From DAOQAU01 sp964640325 (lineage in GTDB: Bacteria > Cyanobacteriota > Vampirovibrionia > Gastranaerophilales > Gastranaerophilaceae), in NCBI GenBank assembly GCA_964640325.1, contig CAZXID010000012.1, forward strand, positions 1-56,781: a stretch of DNA of 56,781 nt, written 5' to 3'. The notes beneath the pieces were generated by a model. It had not been told where the DNA came from. It did not search any database and saw only the letters and a program-made list of their open reading frames with translations. How positions within the stretch are numbered: the first letter of the stretch is position 1; each line of letters opens with the position of its first letter. The translations under genes were made by a program, and so were the position numbers. Of this stretch, positions 46,311-55,179 are shown piece after piece.

Positions 46311-47717
46311 TTAAGATTTTATATTTATTATCGCTACGCTTTCGATGTGATAAGTGTGGCAGAACATGTCAAAAGGCTGAATAAATTCAACTTTTGCACC
46401 TTTTGAAGTCAAATATTTTAAATCCCTTGCAAGCGTTGCCGGATTGCAGCTTACGTAAATGATTTTCCCCTTGCAAAGTTTCAGAGCATATTCCAAACTT
46501 TCTTGAGAACAGCCTTTTCGAGGCGGGTCAAGAATTATAAAATCAAATTTGCGTTTTTTGGTTTTCAGTTCTTTTTCAAAAAACTTTGTCGTATCCATAT
46601 TGTGAAGCTCAACGTTTTTAATTTCATTGAGATTTAAAATTTCTTGGGCAAGTTTTACGGATTCTTTATTTTCCTCGACGCTTACCACTTTTCTGCAAAC
46701 ATCTGACACGCATATTCCAAAAGAGCTTACGCCCGCATAAGCATCCAAGCCAAGGGGCTGTTCATAATTATTTTTTATATATTTTTTTACAAATTTAAAA
46801 ATATTTTGTGCACTTTTGGGGTTAATCTGGAAAAAAGTATCGGGACCTATTTTAAAAGCTTTATCCAAAATTTGTTCTTTTATGAAGTCATTTCCGGCTA
46901 CAAGTTCTGTGGTTTCGCCCATAATTATGTTTGTTTTTTTTGAGTTAAAGTTTATGCAAACTCCAGTTATTTCTTTAAAATTATCAAATATATTTTGGGC
47001 AAAGGGGTAAATGCGTTCTTTTATCCAACTCCCTTGCCCCTTGTGAGAAAGGGCTGGGGTTAGGGGTAATGAATTCAAAACGAGCGTTACAAGTATTTTG
47101 CCCCCGGATGCCGAAATTCTCATAACAACATGTCTTAAGTCACCTGCGTGCTTTTTTTCATTATATCCAGAAATCCCGTAATCAAAGGCTGAATTTCTTA
47201 TAAATTCAATTATTTTATCGCAAATCTCAGGCTGAATGGGGCAGTGTTTTATGTTTACAATTTCGTGTGATTTAGGTTTGTAGTAGCCTGCAAGAATCCT
47301 TCCTGACACTTTTGTCTGCGAAATCGGATATTGAACTTTATGCCTGTAATTTTTTATTTGCGGGCTCGGTATGGGATTTTTTACTTCTATATTCAACCCG
47401 CCGATTGTTTTTATAGCATCTTCAATAATTTCTTTTTTTAATTGAAGTTGATAATCATACTCAATGAATTGAAGTTGGCATCCGCCGCACACTTTTTGCA
47501 TGGCACAGAAGGGTTCGGCGCGATGCGCCGAACCCTTAATTATTTCAATAATCTTTGCATTAGCCCAATTTTTGTTTAATTTGGTTATTTCAACCTGAAC
47601 TTTATCCCCCGGACAAGCTTTTTCCACAAAGATTACAAGTCCTTCGTGTTTTGCTATTCCAAAACCAAGGTTTGAAAGTTTTTCAATATCAAGAATCAAT
47701 TTGTCCTGAATTTTCAT
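46311..47717 (-). CDS. rlmD: 23S rRNA (uracil-5-)-methyltransferase, RlmD/TrmA family
   Basis: 468 residues. TRAM domain (1-60), iron-sulfur cysteines CAMQKVCGGCQLQ plus a later Cys, the SAM-binding region LGLDAYAGVSSFGICVSDVC, and the catalytic motifs DPPRKGCSQE and YVSCNPATLARDL. It methylates uridine in 23S rRNA (RlmD- or RlmCD-type site not decidable). Two repeat sequences lie in frame: a 13-bp palindrome coding SAHRAEPF and a 41-base element coding LPLTPALSHKGQGS. Its first 29 bases overlap the end of lgt. Confidence 0.9.
   Translation of the reverse strand: MKIQDKLILDIEKLSNLGFGIAKHEGLVIFVEKACPGDKVQVEITKLNKNWANAKIIEIIKGSAHRAEPFCAMQKVCGGCQLQFIEYDYQLQLKKEIIEDAIKTIGGLNIEVKNPIPSPQIKNYRHKVQYPISQTKVSGRILAGYYKPKSHEIVNIKHCPIQPEICDKIIEFIRNSAFDYGISGYNEKKHAGDLRHVVMRISASGGKILVTLVLNSLPLTPALSHKGQGSWIKERIYPFAQNIFDNFKEITGVCINFNSKKTNIIMGETTELVAGNDFIKEQILDKAFKIGPDTFFQINPKSAQNIFKFVKKYIKNNYEQPLGLDAYAGVSSFGICVSDVCRKVVSVEENKESVKLAQEILNLNEIKNVELHNMDTTKFFEKELKTKKRKFDFIILDPPRKGCSQESLEYALKLCKGKIIYVSCNPATLARDLKYLTSKGAKVEFIQPFDMFCHTYHIESVAIINIKS
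47029..47069. repeat. 41-bp REP-like element inside rlmD
   Basis: Plus-strand text starts CTCCCTTGCCCCTTG and ends GGCTGGGGTTAGGGGTAA. Same length and plan as 32804-32844 in coaBC. The gene reads it in the opposite sense, giving PLTPALSHKGQG, a peptide familiar as a translated REP. Confidence 0.8.
47509..47537. repeat. Perfect 13-bp hairpin inside rlmD
   Basis: Arms AAGGGTTCGGCGC (47509-47521) and GCGCCGAACCCTT (47525-47537), loop GAT. It has the same geometry (13-bp stem, 3-base loop) as the terminator at 1-29 but lies in a reading frame. Confidence 0.7.
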
Positions 47718-48495
47718 TTTTCAATCTTATTATAAAAATTCCTATTATTCCAATAAATATTAAAGCCAGACTTACCAGTTGAGCTATAGGGATTCCAAAA
47801 ACATTCAAAATGCTGTCTATTCTTATTTGCTCGATTAAAATCCTAACAAACGAATACATTATCAGATAGCTGAAAAATATTATTCCGTCAATATTTTTAG
47901 CCATTTTTCTTATAACAAAAAGCAAAATGAAGAAAATAATTATGTCCAAAATGCTTTCATATAAAAACGTCGGGTGAAAGAAGTTATACTGCAAATATTC
48001 AAGCGGTCGTTTGTAAATCGGGATATAAAGCTTAAAAAAGTTATCTGTGGGAAGACCGAAAGCTTCAGAGTTAAAGAAGTTCCCCCATCTTCCAAGTGCC
48101 TGACCTAAAATAAGCCCGTAAGAAAAAATATCGCAAAGCTTTAGAATCGGCAACTTTTTTGTTTTTGCGTATAAAATTCCGCCGATAAGCCCGCCTATAA
48201 TCGCACCGTGTATTGAAATTCCGCCTTGCCAAATTTGAATTATCTCTTTGGGGTGTACAAGGTAGTAGTCTCTGCTCAAATAACAGTAGTAAAGCCTTGC
48301 GCCTATAATCCCGCACATAATTATGTAGGGTGCTATGTCATAAATTATTTCGCTGCTTAGTTCAGGGTAAAGTTTTTTGGTTATATTGCTTGCTACCAAA
48401 ATCCCTAATAATAAGGATAAGGCCATTATTATACCGTAATAGTAGATGCTGAAAGGGCCTATTGAAAAAAATATATCTCCTGGCGAAACAAACAT
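47689..48495 (-). CDS. lgt: Prolipoprotein diacylglyceryl transferase
   Basis: 268 residues from the ATG at 48495, which begins one base after the stop of the upstream TPR gene; the frame also opens 14 codons earlier. It transfers diacylglycerol to the lipobox Cys of prolipoproteins. Seven membrane helices; signature GRWGNFFNSEAFG, HGAIIGGLIGG and HPTFLYESILD. An AGG stands before the start. The neighbour encodes a lipoprotein-like TPR protein, a fitting substrate. Confidence 0.95.
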   Translation of the reverse strand: MFVSPGDIFFSIGPFSIYYYGIIMALSLLLGILVASNITKKLYPELSSEIIYDIAPYIIMCGIIGARLYYCYLSRDYYLVHPKEIIQIWQGGISIHGAIIGGLIGGILYAKTKKLPILKLCDIFSYGLILGQALGRWGNFFNSEAFGLPTDNFFKLYIPIYKRPLEYLQYNFFHPTFLYESILDIIIFFILLFVIRKMAKNIDGIIFFSYLIMYSFVRILIEQIRIDSILNVFGIPIAQLVSLALIFIGIIGIFIIRLKNENSGQIDS

Positions 48496-48496
48496 T

Positions 48497-49102
48497 TTAA
48501 CCTGCTTTTTGGGATATTTCGGAAGAATATTTTTCAATTTGAGTCTTTAAATATTCTATCTTTTCTTGGACTTCTTCTTTGTCTTTTATTTCTGTTCCTT
48601 TTTCAAGATAAGCTTGATAAGATTGCGTGGCTTTTTCAAAAAGTTCGCAAATCTTTGTTTTTTCTTGTTCAGTTAATATTTTCTTTTGAGATTTCTCATC
48701 GTCTGTTTTTGTTTTATCTTCCTGCTCTTCATTTTCATTTTCATCTTGATCTTTTATTGTGCCGTCAATTACTCCTTTTGCATAATTCTCCTGTGCGACG
48801 GCCAGCGAATAGTAAGTATCTGCAAAATCAGGTTTAATTTTTATGGCTTTTTCAAAGGTTTCAACCGCCTCGGGATATTTTTCAGCTTGGGTATACGCAA
48901 TACCTAAATTATAATGGGTTTCAAAAAAAGAGCTGTCTAAATCCAAACTGGATTTCAAACGGCTTATGGCGTTTTCGTAGTCGCCTTTGTCAAGGTACGC
49001 TTTGGCTTTGTTATTAAGCTCTTGCACCGCTAAATTATTTATACATGCGGTTGAAATAACCGAAACAAAAAGTATTGTTACAAGTAAAAACGCTTTTTTC
49101 AT
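48497..49102 (-). CDS. TPR protein, lipoprotein candidate
   Basis: 201 residues. Signal peptide KKAFLLVTILFVSVISTAC with a cysteine that may be lipidated, although the lipobox (STAC) is weak because it lacks Leu at -3. Three TPR units follow (YLDKGDYENAISRLKSSLDL, ETHYNLGIAYTQAEKYPEAV, DTYYSLAVAQENYAKGV), then a very acidic insert (DQDENENEEQEDKTKTDDE) and a C-terminal helix. Likely an envelope scaffold. Ribosome site GGGGAC. One base upstream of lgt. Confidence 0.8.
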   Translation of the reverse strand: MKKAFLLVTILFVSVISTACINNLAVQELNNKAKAYLDKGDYENAISRLKSSLDLDSSFFETHYNLGIAYTQAEKYPEAVETFEKAIKIKPDFADTYYSLAVAQENYAKGVIDGTIKDQDENENEEQEDKTKTDDEKSQKKILTEQEKTKICELFEKATQSYQAYLEKGTEIKDKEEVQEKIEYLKTQIEKYSSEISQKAG

Positions 49103-49197
49103 ATGTCCCCGTCCCTAAATTAAAATCTTGTAAAAATAAGTTTATAATAAAATTTAATATTTGGCAATATTTTATAATTTAAGTTACAATAGTATGA

Positions 49198-49277
49198 GTT
49201 TATAAGCTTATAAGTTAATGAGTTGATATAATATTCCAAAATCAATTATTCAACTTATCGACTTTTCAACTAAAAGG
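49198..49277. repeat. Ten-unit octamer array
   Basis: Ten 8-base steps in one phase: GTTTATAA, GCTTATAA, GTTAATGA, GTTGATAT, AATATTCC, AAAATCAA, TTATTCAA, CTTATCGA, CTTTTCAA, CTAAAAGG. The second half is the reverse-complement style of the first. The last unit supplies the ribosome site of the next gene (AAAGGAG). Confidence 0.85.
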
Positions 49278-49284
49278 AGTGCTT

Positions 49285-49542
49285 ATGTCAGATAAAGTTG
49301 TAAAATTCGGTTCAAAAAAGCCGAAACAGGAAAAGAAAAAAGAAGAAGAAAACGAAGTTGTAATCTGTAGTTTTTGCAATAGACCTAATACTCAGGTTAT
49401 AAAAATGATTCAGGGACCGGGAGTAAATATTTGTTCAGAATGTACAATGATTGCGGTTCAGTATCTCATTTTGAATGACAGAATGCCCTCGGCAGAAGCC
49501 CAAATGATTTTGGATGCTTTTTGGAGTAAAGGTAAGAAATGA
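49285..49542 (+). CDS. Stand-alone ClpX-type zinc finger protein
   Basis: 85 residues from the ATG at 49285, following AAGGAG; a GTG 6 bases upstream is also in frame. Residues 20-65 match the C4 zinc-binding domain of ClpX: CSFCNRPNTQV, MIQGPGVNICSECT. In ClpX this domain dimerises and binds substrates and adaptors; here there is no AAA+ part. The N-terminus is basic. The stop overlaps the next gene by 4 bases. Confidence 0.85.
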   Translation: MSDKVVKFGSKKPKQEKKKEEENEVVICSFCNRPNTQVIKMIQGPGVNICSECTMIAVQYLILNDRMPSAEAQMILDAFWSKGKK

Positions 49543-51188
49543 GCGAAAATCAATTGAATAAACTTCAAATAAAAGCTGAAGTTCTGACTGTACTGTCGCG
49601 TATTCAGACTTTATCGGAAGCTTCTCAGGCAGAAGCTTTAATGGGAGTTTTATCAATTCAGCAAGACAAAAAAGCAATTTTGGATATTTTAATTAAGGAA
49701 TTGCTTAAGTCAACAGAGCATCGTGCTGTTTTGATTTGTTATATGCTTTTGAGGCTTTGTGAAAAAGAGGAGTTGCAGAATTCACTTTGGGATATTTTAA
49801 AAAGCCCTCTTGTTAATGACGCTGTAAAATCTGCCGCGGTTAATCTTTTAAGAGAGTTGGGAAACAGGGTGAATTATGAAAAACTCGGTGAATATTTTGA
49901 AAATCCCGATGATGTAATCGATGCCGATACGAAAAAATTGCTTCATATAGCGATTGTTAATCCTGAGGCTCAAATTGATTTTTTGGATTTTTTGAAATCT
50001 TTGCCGGAAAAAGATAAAGAAATTCTTTTAAAATCTTTGGGGGAGGATTATTCTCAAGATGCCCTTGCCAATATTTTAGTGCCCCTGTTTTTGTATGCTC
50101 CGGAATCAAATTTAGGGGGAATTGCTATCGGAATTTTGGGACAAACCAAGTCACAGCTTGCTTTGCATGCATTGACCGAATCGTTGGAATTTGTGAAGAA
50201 TGAGCAAACTGTTTCTTTGATTAAAAAAAATATTTCCATCCTTAAAATAGCCGGAGTGCGCCAAGATAATGCCATTGAGTTTTATAAAGAAATTTTATCG
50301 GCTTCTTCGCCTTATGAGAGTTATGCAAGTTATCCCGACGGTCATGGAAACCAAGCCGTTATTTTTTCAAGAGTAAGAGAAAATGACACAATCCAGATGT
50401 TTGCAGTTGTTATTAATTCGACTTCGGGGATTATTGACTGTTTTGGGTTTAACGAAATTTCAAAAACCGAATTTGAAAGAATTGTAAAAAGATTTTTTGA
50501 GCAAGATGAACATATTAAAGTTCCGCCTTCTTTTGTCAGATATATTTTAAAAAATGCACAAAATACCACAAGAAAAAATGGCGAAGAAATTTCTTACGAA
50601 CTTCTTTGCTGGCAAACGCTTTTGTCAGATATCGAAAATGACAAAAATTTTGAAAACATTTTGGATGAAAATTTTGTAAAAAGAAAACTTTCGGATAGCG
50701 AAATGGAAAAATTCTATTTTGCACCTTTTGTACAAAGGTGGTTTTTGGATACTGAATACAGTGAAGAATTTGAAAAGTTTATTCAAAAATTCAACGAAAG
50801 ATTCATTAACGATGATTTTGATGTTGATTTGGAGGCAGAAATTTTAGACAAATTACCGGAAATTTTTTCGGAAAAAGAGAGAAAATCAATTGAACAAAGG
50901 CTTTTGGTGAGTGCATATTTGGAATTTTTATCAAAAGATTTAATAGATGCACAAATTTTATACGCGCTCAGATTTGATGAAGAAAATAAGGTTAAACTGT
51001 ATGAAAATATGCTTAGAAAGAGCATTTATGAATATTATATTCTGCAAAAATTTAAGCAAATGGAAGAAAAAAAGACCGCAAATATATTTACGCTTCGAAA
51101 TAAACCAAAACAAAGAAGTCTTTCTTTTGTTCAAATAGAAAAAATCATTTCCATAATAGAAAATCTATGGGTGCGCGAAAATGTATAA
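49539..51188 (+). CDS. HEAT-like helical repeat protein
   Basis: 549 residues, no exact family. The first 240 residues show HEAT/ARM-like helical pairs (EASQAEALMGVLSIQQDKKA, NDAVKSAAVNLLRELGNRVN, GGIAIGILGQTKSQLALHAL). The middle has an alpha/beta stretch (FSRVRENDTIQMFAVVINST, GIIDCFGFNEISKTEFERIV); the C-terminal part is helical. ATGA overlap with the zinc finger gene, and 8-base overlap with ruvX. Probably a cytoplasmic partner of the zinc finger protein. Function unknown. Confidence 0.65.
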   Translation: MSENQLNKLQIKAEVLTVLSRIQTLSEASQAEALMGVLSIQQDKKAILDILIKELLKSTEHRAVLICYMLLRLCEKEELQNSLWDILKSPLVNDAVKSAAVNLLRELGNRVNYEKLGEYFENPDDVIDADTKKLLHIAIVNPEAQIDFLDFLKSLPEKDKEILLKSLGEDYSQDALANILVPLFLYAPESNLGGIAIGILGQTKSQLALHALTESLEFVKNEQTVSLIKKNISILKIAGVRQDNAIEFYKEILSASSPYESYASYPDGHGNQAVIFSRVRENDTIQMFAVVINSTSGIIDCFGFNEISKTEFERIVKRFFEQDEHIKVPPSFVRYILKNAQNTTRKNGEEISYELLCWQTLLSDIENDKNFENILDENFVKRKLSDSEMEKFYFAPFVQRWFLDTEYSEEFEKFIQKFNERFINDDFDVDLEAEILDKLPEIFSEKERKSIEQRLLVSAYLEFLSKDLIDAQILYALRFDEENKVKLYENMLRKSIYEYYILQKFKQMEEKKTANIFTLRNKPKQRSLSFVQIEKIISIIENLWVRENV

Positions 51189-51585
51189 AGTTATGGCGCT
51201 TGACGTCGGGACAAAAAGAATAGGCGTTGCGCTTAGCGATTTTCTGCTTATATTGGCAAATGGAAACAGTTGTTTAGAGAGAGTTCCTGAAAAAATTGCG
51301 ATAGAAAAAATTAAAAAAATTGCGCAGGATAATAAAGTTGAGAAAATTGTTATAGGCATGCCTTTGAATATGGACGGCACAAAAGGCTCTCAGGCAAATG
51401 ATTGCATTAATTTTGCAAAGAATTTTGAAAATGAATTTGAAGTAATTTTTGAAGACGAAAGATTGACCTCCCAGCAGGCTGAAGAAAATTTGCGCAATAA
51501 AAAAATTGACTTCAGAAAAGACAAAGGACTAGTTGATATTGAAAGTGCTTGTATTATACTGGAACAATACTTAAGTAAACAGTAA
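51181..51585 (+). CDS. ruvX: RNase H-fold nuclease RuvX/YqgF
   Basis: 134 residues, normal length. MALDVGTKRIGVALSD is the first acidic motif, KIVIGMPLNMDGTKGSQA the second, and FEDERLTSQQAEENL the third, followed by DIESACIILEQYL. The family acts in rRNA 5'-end processing and Holliday-junction-like resolution. Overlaps the upstream gene by 8 bases. Confidence 0.93.
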   Translation: MYKVMALDVGTKRIGVALSDFLLILANGNSCLERVPEKIAIEKIKKIAQDNKVEKIVIGMPLNMDGTKGSQANDCINFAKNFENEFEVIFEDERLTSQQAEENLRNKKIDFRKDKGLVDIESACIILEQYLSKQ

Positions 51586-51609
51586 ATATTAAATAGAAAA
51601 GGAGCGGTA

Positions 51610-51879
51610 ATGAAAGAAAAAATGGAAGAAGAAAATTTTGTTATAGAAACGATTGATGAAGACGGAAAAATTATCAAATTTGAACTTTTTGATATTGTTG
51701 AATTTGAAGATAAGGAATATGCCCTTTTGCTTCCCGCTGAAAATAAAAAAGACGATGACGAAGTGGTTTTAATGCGATTAAAGCAAGAAGGAGAAGACTA
51801 CCTTTTTGAAGCAATTGAGGATGAACAGGAGTTTGACAAGGTTGCGGAATTCATTGAAAATTTAGACGTAGAAGACTAA
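51610..51879 (+). CDS. DUF1292 protein
   Basis: 89 residues, acidic. ETIDEDGKIIKFELFDIVEF, EYALLLPAENKKDDDEVVLM and YLFEAIEDEQEFDKVAEFIE follow the DUF1292 (YrzB) pattern, a small beta-sheet domain that often follows ruvX in Firmicutes. Function unknown. AAAGGAG ribosome site. TAATG overlap with the following Clp-N gene. Confidence 0.85.
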   Translation: MKEKMEEENFVIETIDEDGKIIKFELFDIVEFEDKEYALLLPAENKKDDDEVVLMRLKQEGEDYLFEAIEDEQEFDKVAEFIENLDVED

Positions 51880-53240
51880 TGTTTGAGAAATTCACCGAAA
51901 AAGCCATAAATGCAGTTACCGAGGCTCAAAATCAGGCGAGCTTAATGGACAACGCCCTTGTCCAACCCGAACATCTGCTTCTGGCAATTGTAAAAGAGGC
52001 AAAAGGTGTTTCGCAAAAAATTTTCAGGGCGCAAAATATTACTTTTGATGAACTTAAGGACGCTGTGGGTAAGCGCTTGAGGTTTGAAAAAGCTGAAAGC
52101 CCCCAAGAAATAAGGCCTTTCAGTAATGAATTTAAGCAGCTTTTGAAAAGAACTCTTGATTTAGCTAATAAATCAGGAAATAGTTTTGTTTTGTTTGAGC
52201 ATCTTTTTATTGCAGTTCTTAACGACAAAACTTCTTATATAAGAAGAATTTTGGAACAGTTTGATTTTAATATTTATGAATCCAGAGATATTTTATATAA
52301 GTTGGTTCAGAAAAAATCTAAAAAACTTTCTCACCCTGAAATTGAAGATACAAAAGAGTTTGAATCTTCATATCTTACGGCGGATTGTCTTTTTGAAGAT
52401 GAAGACACCTCAAAAATATTTGAGCGTGCCGTTTCAAAGCTTTCGGCGTCAAATTACGAGATTTTGGGAACCGAGCAGATAATTTCTTCAATTTTAGAGG
52501 ATAAAGAATCCGATATTGCTAAAATTTTAGAGCATGAAGGAATTACTTTAGAGGCTTTTGAAAACGAACTGTCTAAGCAGTCGTCCAGAGACGCCGAATT
52601 TGAAGGTAAAAAAGTTATTTTTACTCCAAATGCTTTTGTTGCCATGAATTTAGCTATTCAAAACGCAAAAGAGCTTGGCTCACTTGAAATTAAGCCCGAG
52701 CATATGATTCTGGGGCTTTTGAAAGCCAAAAAAGGAGTTGCATACGACATTTTTAAATCGCTTAACGTTGATGAAAATTCGCTCAGCGAAGAGATTATTA
52801 AACCTATTGAAAAGCAAATGCCGCAGGCACTTACCATACTTAAGCTTGCAAAACAGGAGGCCAGAAGACTCGGCAGAAATATTGTCGGTACAGAAATGAT
52901 TTTGCTTGGTATTTTAAATGAAGGAATGGGTGTAGGGTTTAAAGTCCTTAATGAACTTGAAATAAACATAAAAGACGCAAGACAGGTTATAGAAGGCTTA
53001 ATCGGTTATGGTAACGAGTATTTTGAAACAGAGATTATCTTTACTAAGCGTGCAAAGAAGGTGCTTGAGATTGCTTGGGAAAAGGCTAAAAAGCATTGTA
53101 AGTCAAGAATTTTATCCGAACACTTGCTTTATGCAATAACAATGGAGCCGCAATCGGTTGCTATGAAAGCATTAGAGCAGCTAGGGGTTGATGCCGTCGA
53201 GATAAAGCAGGGGATACTTAAGGAAATCGGTGAACAATAA
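51879..53240 (+). CDS. Six-repeat Clp-N protein without ATPase
   Basis: 453 residues. Six Clp-N half-repeats, i.e. three double Clp-N domains: about 1-70 (MFEKFTEKAINAVTEAQNQA), 83-150, 176-240, 247-312, 313-377 (ARRLGRNIVGTEMILLGILN) and 383-453 (FTKRAKKVLEIAWEKAKKHC). The fifth and sixth are closest to ClpC itself. No Walker A, no AAA+ module. In ClpC this domain docks adaptors and phospho-arginine substrates, so this could be a decoy, adaptor or scaffold for a Clp protease; ClpT of chloroplasts is a shorter analogue. It overlaps tilS by 11 bases. Confidence 0.85.
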   Translation: MFEKFTEKAINAVTEAQNQASLMDNALVQPEHLLLAIVKEAKGVSQKIFRAQNITFDELKDAVGKRLRFEKAESPQEIRPFSNEFKQLLKRTLDLANKSGNSFVLFEHLFIAVLNDKTSYIRRILEQFDFNIYESRDILYKLVQKKSKKLSHPEIEDTKEFESSYLTADCLFEDEDTSKIFERAVSKLSASNYEILGTEQIISSILEDKESDIAKILEHEGITLEAFENELSKQSSRDAEFEGKKVIFTPNAFVAMNLAIQNAKELGSLEIKPEHMILGLLKAKKGVAYDIFKSLNVDENSLSEEIIKPIEKQMPQALTILKLAKQEARRLGRNIVGTEMILLGILNEGMGVGFKVLNELEINIKDARQVIEGLIGYGNEYFETEIIFTKRAKKVLEIAWEKAKKHCKSRILSEHLLYAITMEPQSVAMKALEQLGVDAVEIKQGILKEIGEQ

Positions 53241-54618
53241 ACAAACCGTAAATATTATGATTGAATTTGTTAAAAATTTTTTAGAAAAATATAATTTAAT
53301 TTCTTCCGAAAATACCTTTTTGGTAGGATTTTCGGGCGGATGCGATTCTATATCTTTGCTTGATATTTTAAAAACACTTTCAAAAAAATACGGTTTTAGA
53401 CTTGTTGCCGCACACCTTAACCATAATTGGCGTGGCGAAGAGTCCTTGCAGGAAGAAAAAAACTGTGAAGAATTTTGTAAAAAAAACAAAATAGAATACG
53501 TTTGCGAAACACTTGAAAATACCGTTGATAAAAGCGAAAATTCTGCGCGAGAATCCAGATACGAATTTTTTGTAAAGCATGCAAAAAAATATAAAAACTG
53601 CACTATTTTTACCGCCCACAGTGCATCGGATAATGCCGAAACCTTAATTTACAGAATCATTAAAGGAACAGGAATTAAAGGGTTGCAGGGGATTTTACCC
53701 GAGCGGAAAATCGAGGGATATTCTGTTTTCAGGCCTTTATTGGGACTTGCCAGAGAAGAAATCGAGGGATATTGTATTTCAAGGGGGCTTGTCGCAAATA
53801 CCGATTCTTCAAATTTTGATATAAATTATAAAAGAAATTTTATCAGGCATAAAATTATGCCGCTTTTTAAAGAAATTAATTATAACGCCCCAAAGGCAAT
53901 AGTTTTGCTTGCAAAAATTGCTTCAAACCAAAACAAAATAGTAGAAGAATATTTGAATTTGATTAAACCGGAAATCTATTGCGAAGGTAAAATTTTAACT
54001 CCAAAATTCAAAAATTTATCCAAAGAAGTGCGGCAAAAAATTATTTATGACAGAGTTTTGGAATATAATTTAGATTATGATTTTAAAAAAATAAAAAGCA
54101 TCTCTGATTTTATAGAAGAAAACTGGACTTCAAAAGCCGGTTCAAGATATTCAATTACAAGCGATTTGTGGCTTTTTGTTAACAAAGAAAATATTTACTT
54201 GATAGACAAGCTTAAAAACAAAAAAGATATAAATATTAAAATAAATAATGAAGGCAAATACAAAATCCCCGAAATTAACGGGGCGTTTTCGCTTCAAAAA
54301 TATAAAGGCACAGAAAAAGTCGAATTTCCTTGCGAAAACGCCCTTTGCGCTTATGTCGAAATAAAAGGGGGAATTGATTTTGAACTCAGGACAAGAAAAG
54401 ACGGAGATTTTATTAATCCTTTTGGGATGAAGGGAACAATGAAGCTTAAAAAATATCTTAATTCAAAAGGAATTGTTCAGCACGAAAAAGACTCTTTGCT
54501 TATGCTCTGCAGCGGTTCGGAAGTCTTTTGGGTTATCGGCGTGGGGCTCAGTGATAAATTTAAAGTTGTAAATAAACCTTCTCATGTGTTAGAATTTAGG
54601 GGTAAATGTAGGGGGTAA
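53230..54618 (+). CDS. tilS: tRNA(Ile)-lysidine synthase
   Basis: 462 residues from the GTG at 53230, which follows AAGGA at 6 bases; a later in-frame ATG (53257) lacks a ribosome site. It modifies C34 of the CAU-anticodon tRNA(Ile) to lysidine. PP-loop FLVGFSGGCDSISLLDIL, AAHLNHNWRGEESLQEE, FTAHSASDNAETLIYRI, GIKGLQGILPER, and the C-terminal domain RTRKDGDFINPFGMKGTMKL. Followed by hpt, the usual order. Confidence 0.95.
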   Translation: MNNKQTVNIMIEFVKNFLEKYNLISSENTFLVGFSGGCDSISLLDILKTLSKKYGFRLVAAHLNHNWRGEESLQEEKNCEEFCKKNKIEYVCETLENTVDKSENSARESRYEFFVKHAKKYKNCTIFTAHSASDNAETLIYRIIKGTGIKGLQGILPERKIEGYSVFRPLLGLAREEIEGYCISRGLVANTDSSNFDINYKRNFIRHKIMPLFKEINYNAPKAIVLLAKIASNQNKIVEEYLNLIKPEIYCEGKILTPKFKNLSKEVRQKIIYDRVLEYNLDYDFKKIKSISDFIEENWTSKAGSRYSITSDLWLFVNKENIYLIDKLKNKKDINIKINNEGKYKIPEINGAFSLQKYKGTEKVEFPCENALCAYVEIKGGIDFELRTRKDGDFINPFGMKGTMKLKKYLNSKGIVQHEKDSLLMLCSGSEVFWVIGVGLSDKFKVVNKPSHVLEFRGKCRG

Positions 54619-54627
54619 ATAAGAGAT

Positions 54628-55179
54628 ATGCAGGTTAAAAATATGGAAATTAAAAAAGAAGATTTAAAAATTTTGTTTACGGCAGAGCAAATTCAGCACA
54701 GAATAAAAGAAATTGCCTTTCATTTGAATTCAATTTATAAGGGCGAGGAAGTTTATGTTGTTTGCGTTTTAAAGGGGGCTGTAATGTTTGCCGTTGATTT
54801 GGTAAAAAATCTTGAAATGCCTTTGAAGATGGAATTTATCAGACTTTCAAGCTATGGTCATTCGACAACAACATCGGGAAAAGTTAATGCGGTTGATATT
54901 TCGCTTCCCGATTTGAACGGTAAAAATGTGCTTGTGGTAGAAGATATTGTTGACACAGGGCTTACGGCAAAGTTTTTGCTTGATTTCATAAATAATAACT
55001 TTAGAACTAAAACGACAAAATTCTGTTCGCTTTTGGATAAAAAATGTTTCAGGAAAACTCAGATTGAGCCTGATTTTGTAGGCTTTGATGTTGATGATAA
55101 GTTTGTAATCGGCTATGGGCTTGATTTTGAAGGGCATTTTAGGAATATTCCTTATATCGGACATGTGGAAAATTTATGA
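54628..55179 (+). CDS. hpt: Hypoxanthine phosphoribosyltransferase
   Basis: 183 residues. Salvages hypoxanthine and guanine with PRPP. YVVCVLKGAVMFAVDLVKNL, MEFIRLSSYGHSTTTSGKVN and the PRPP site VLVVEDIVDTGLTAKFL are clear. tilS-hpt is widely conserved; ftsH, often next, is absent here. The stop overlaps the next gene by 4 bases. Confidence 0.96.
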   Translation: MQVKNMEIKKEDLKILFTAEQIQHRIKEIAFHLNSIYKGEEVYVVCVLKGAVMFAVDLVKNLEMPLKMEFIRLSSYGHSTTTSGKVNAVDISLPDLNGKNVLVVEDIVDTGLTAKFLLDFINNNFRTKTTKFCSLLDKKCFRKTQIEPDFVGFDVDDKFVIGYGLDFEGHFRNIPYIGHVENL

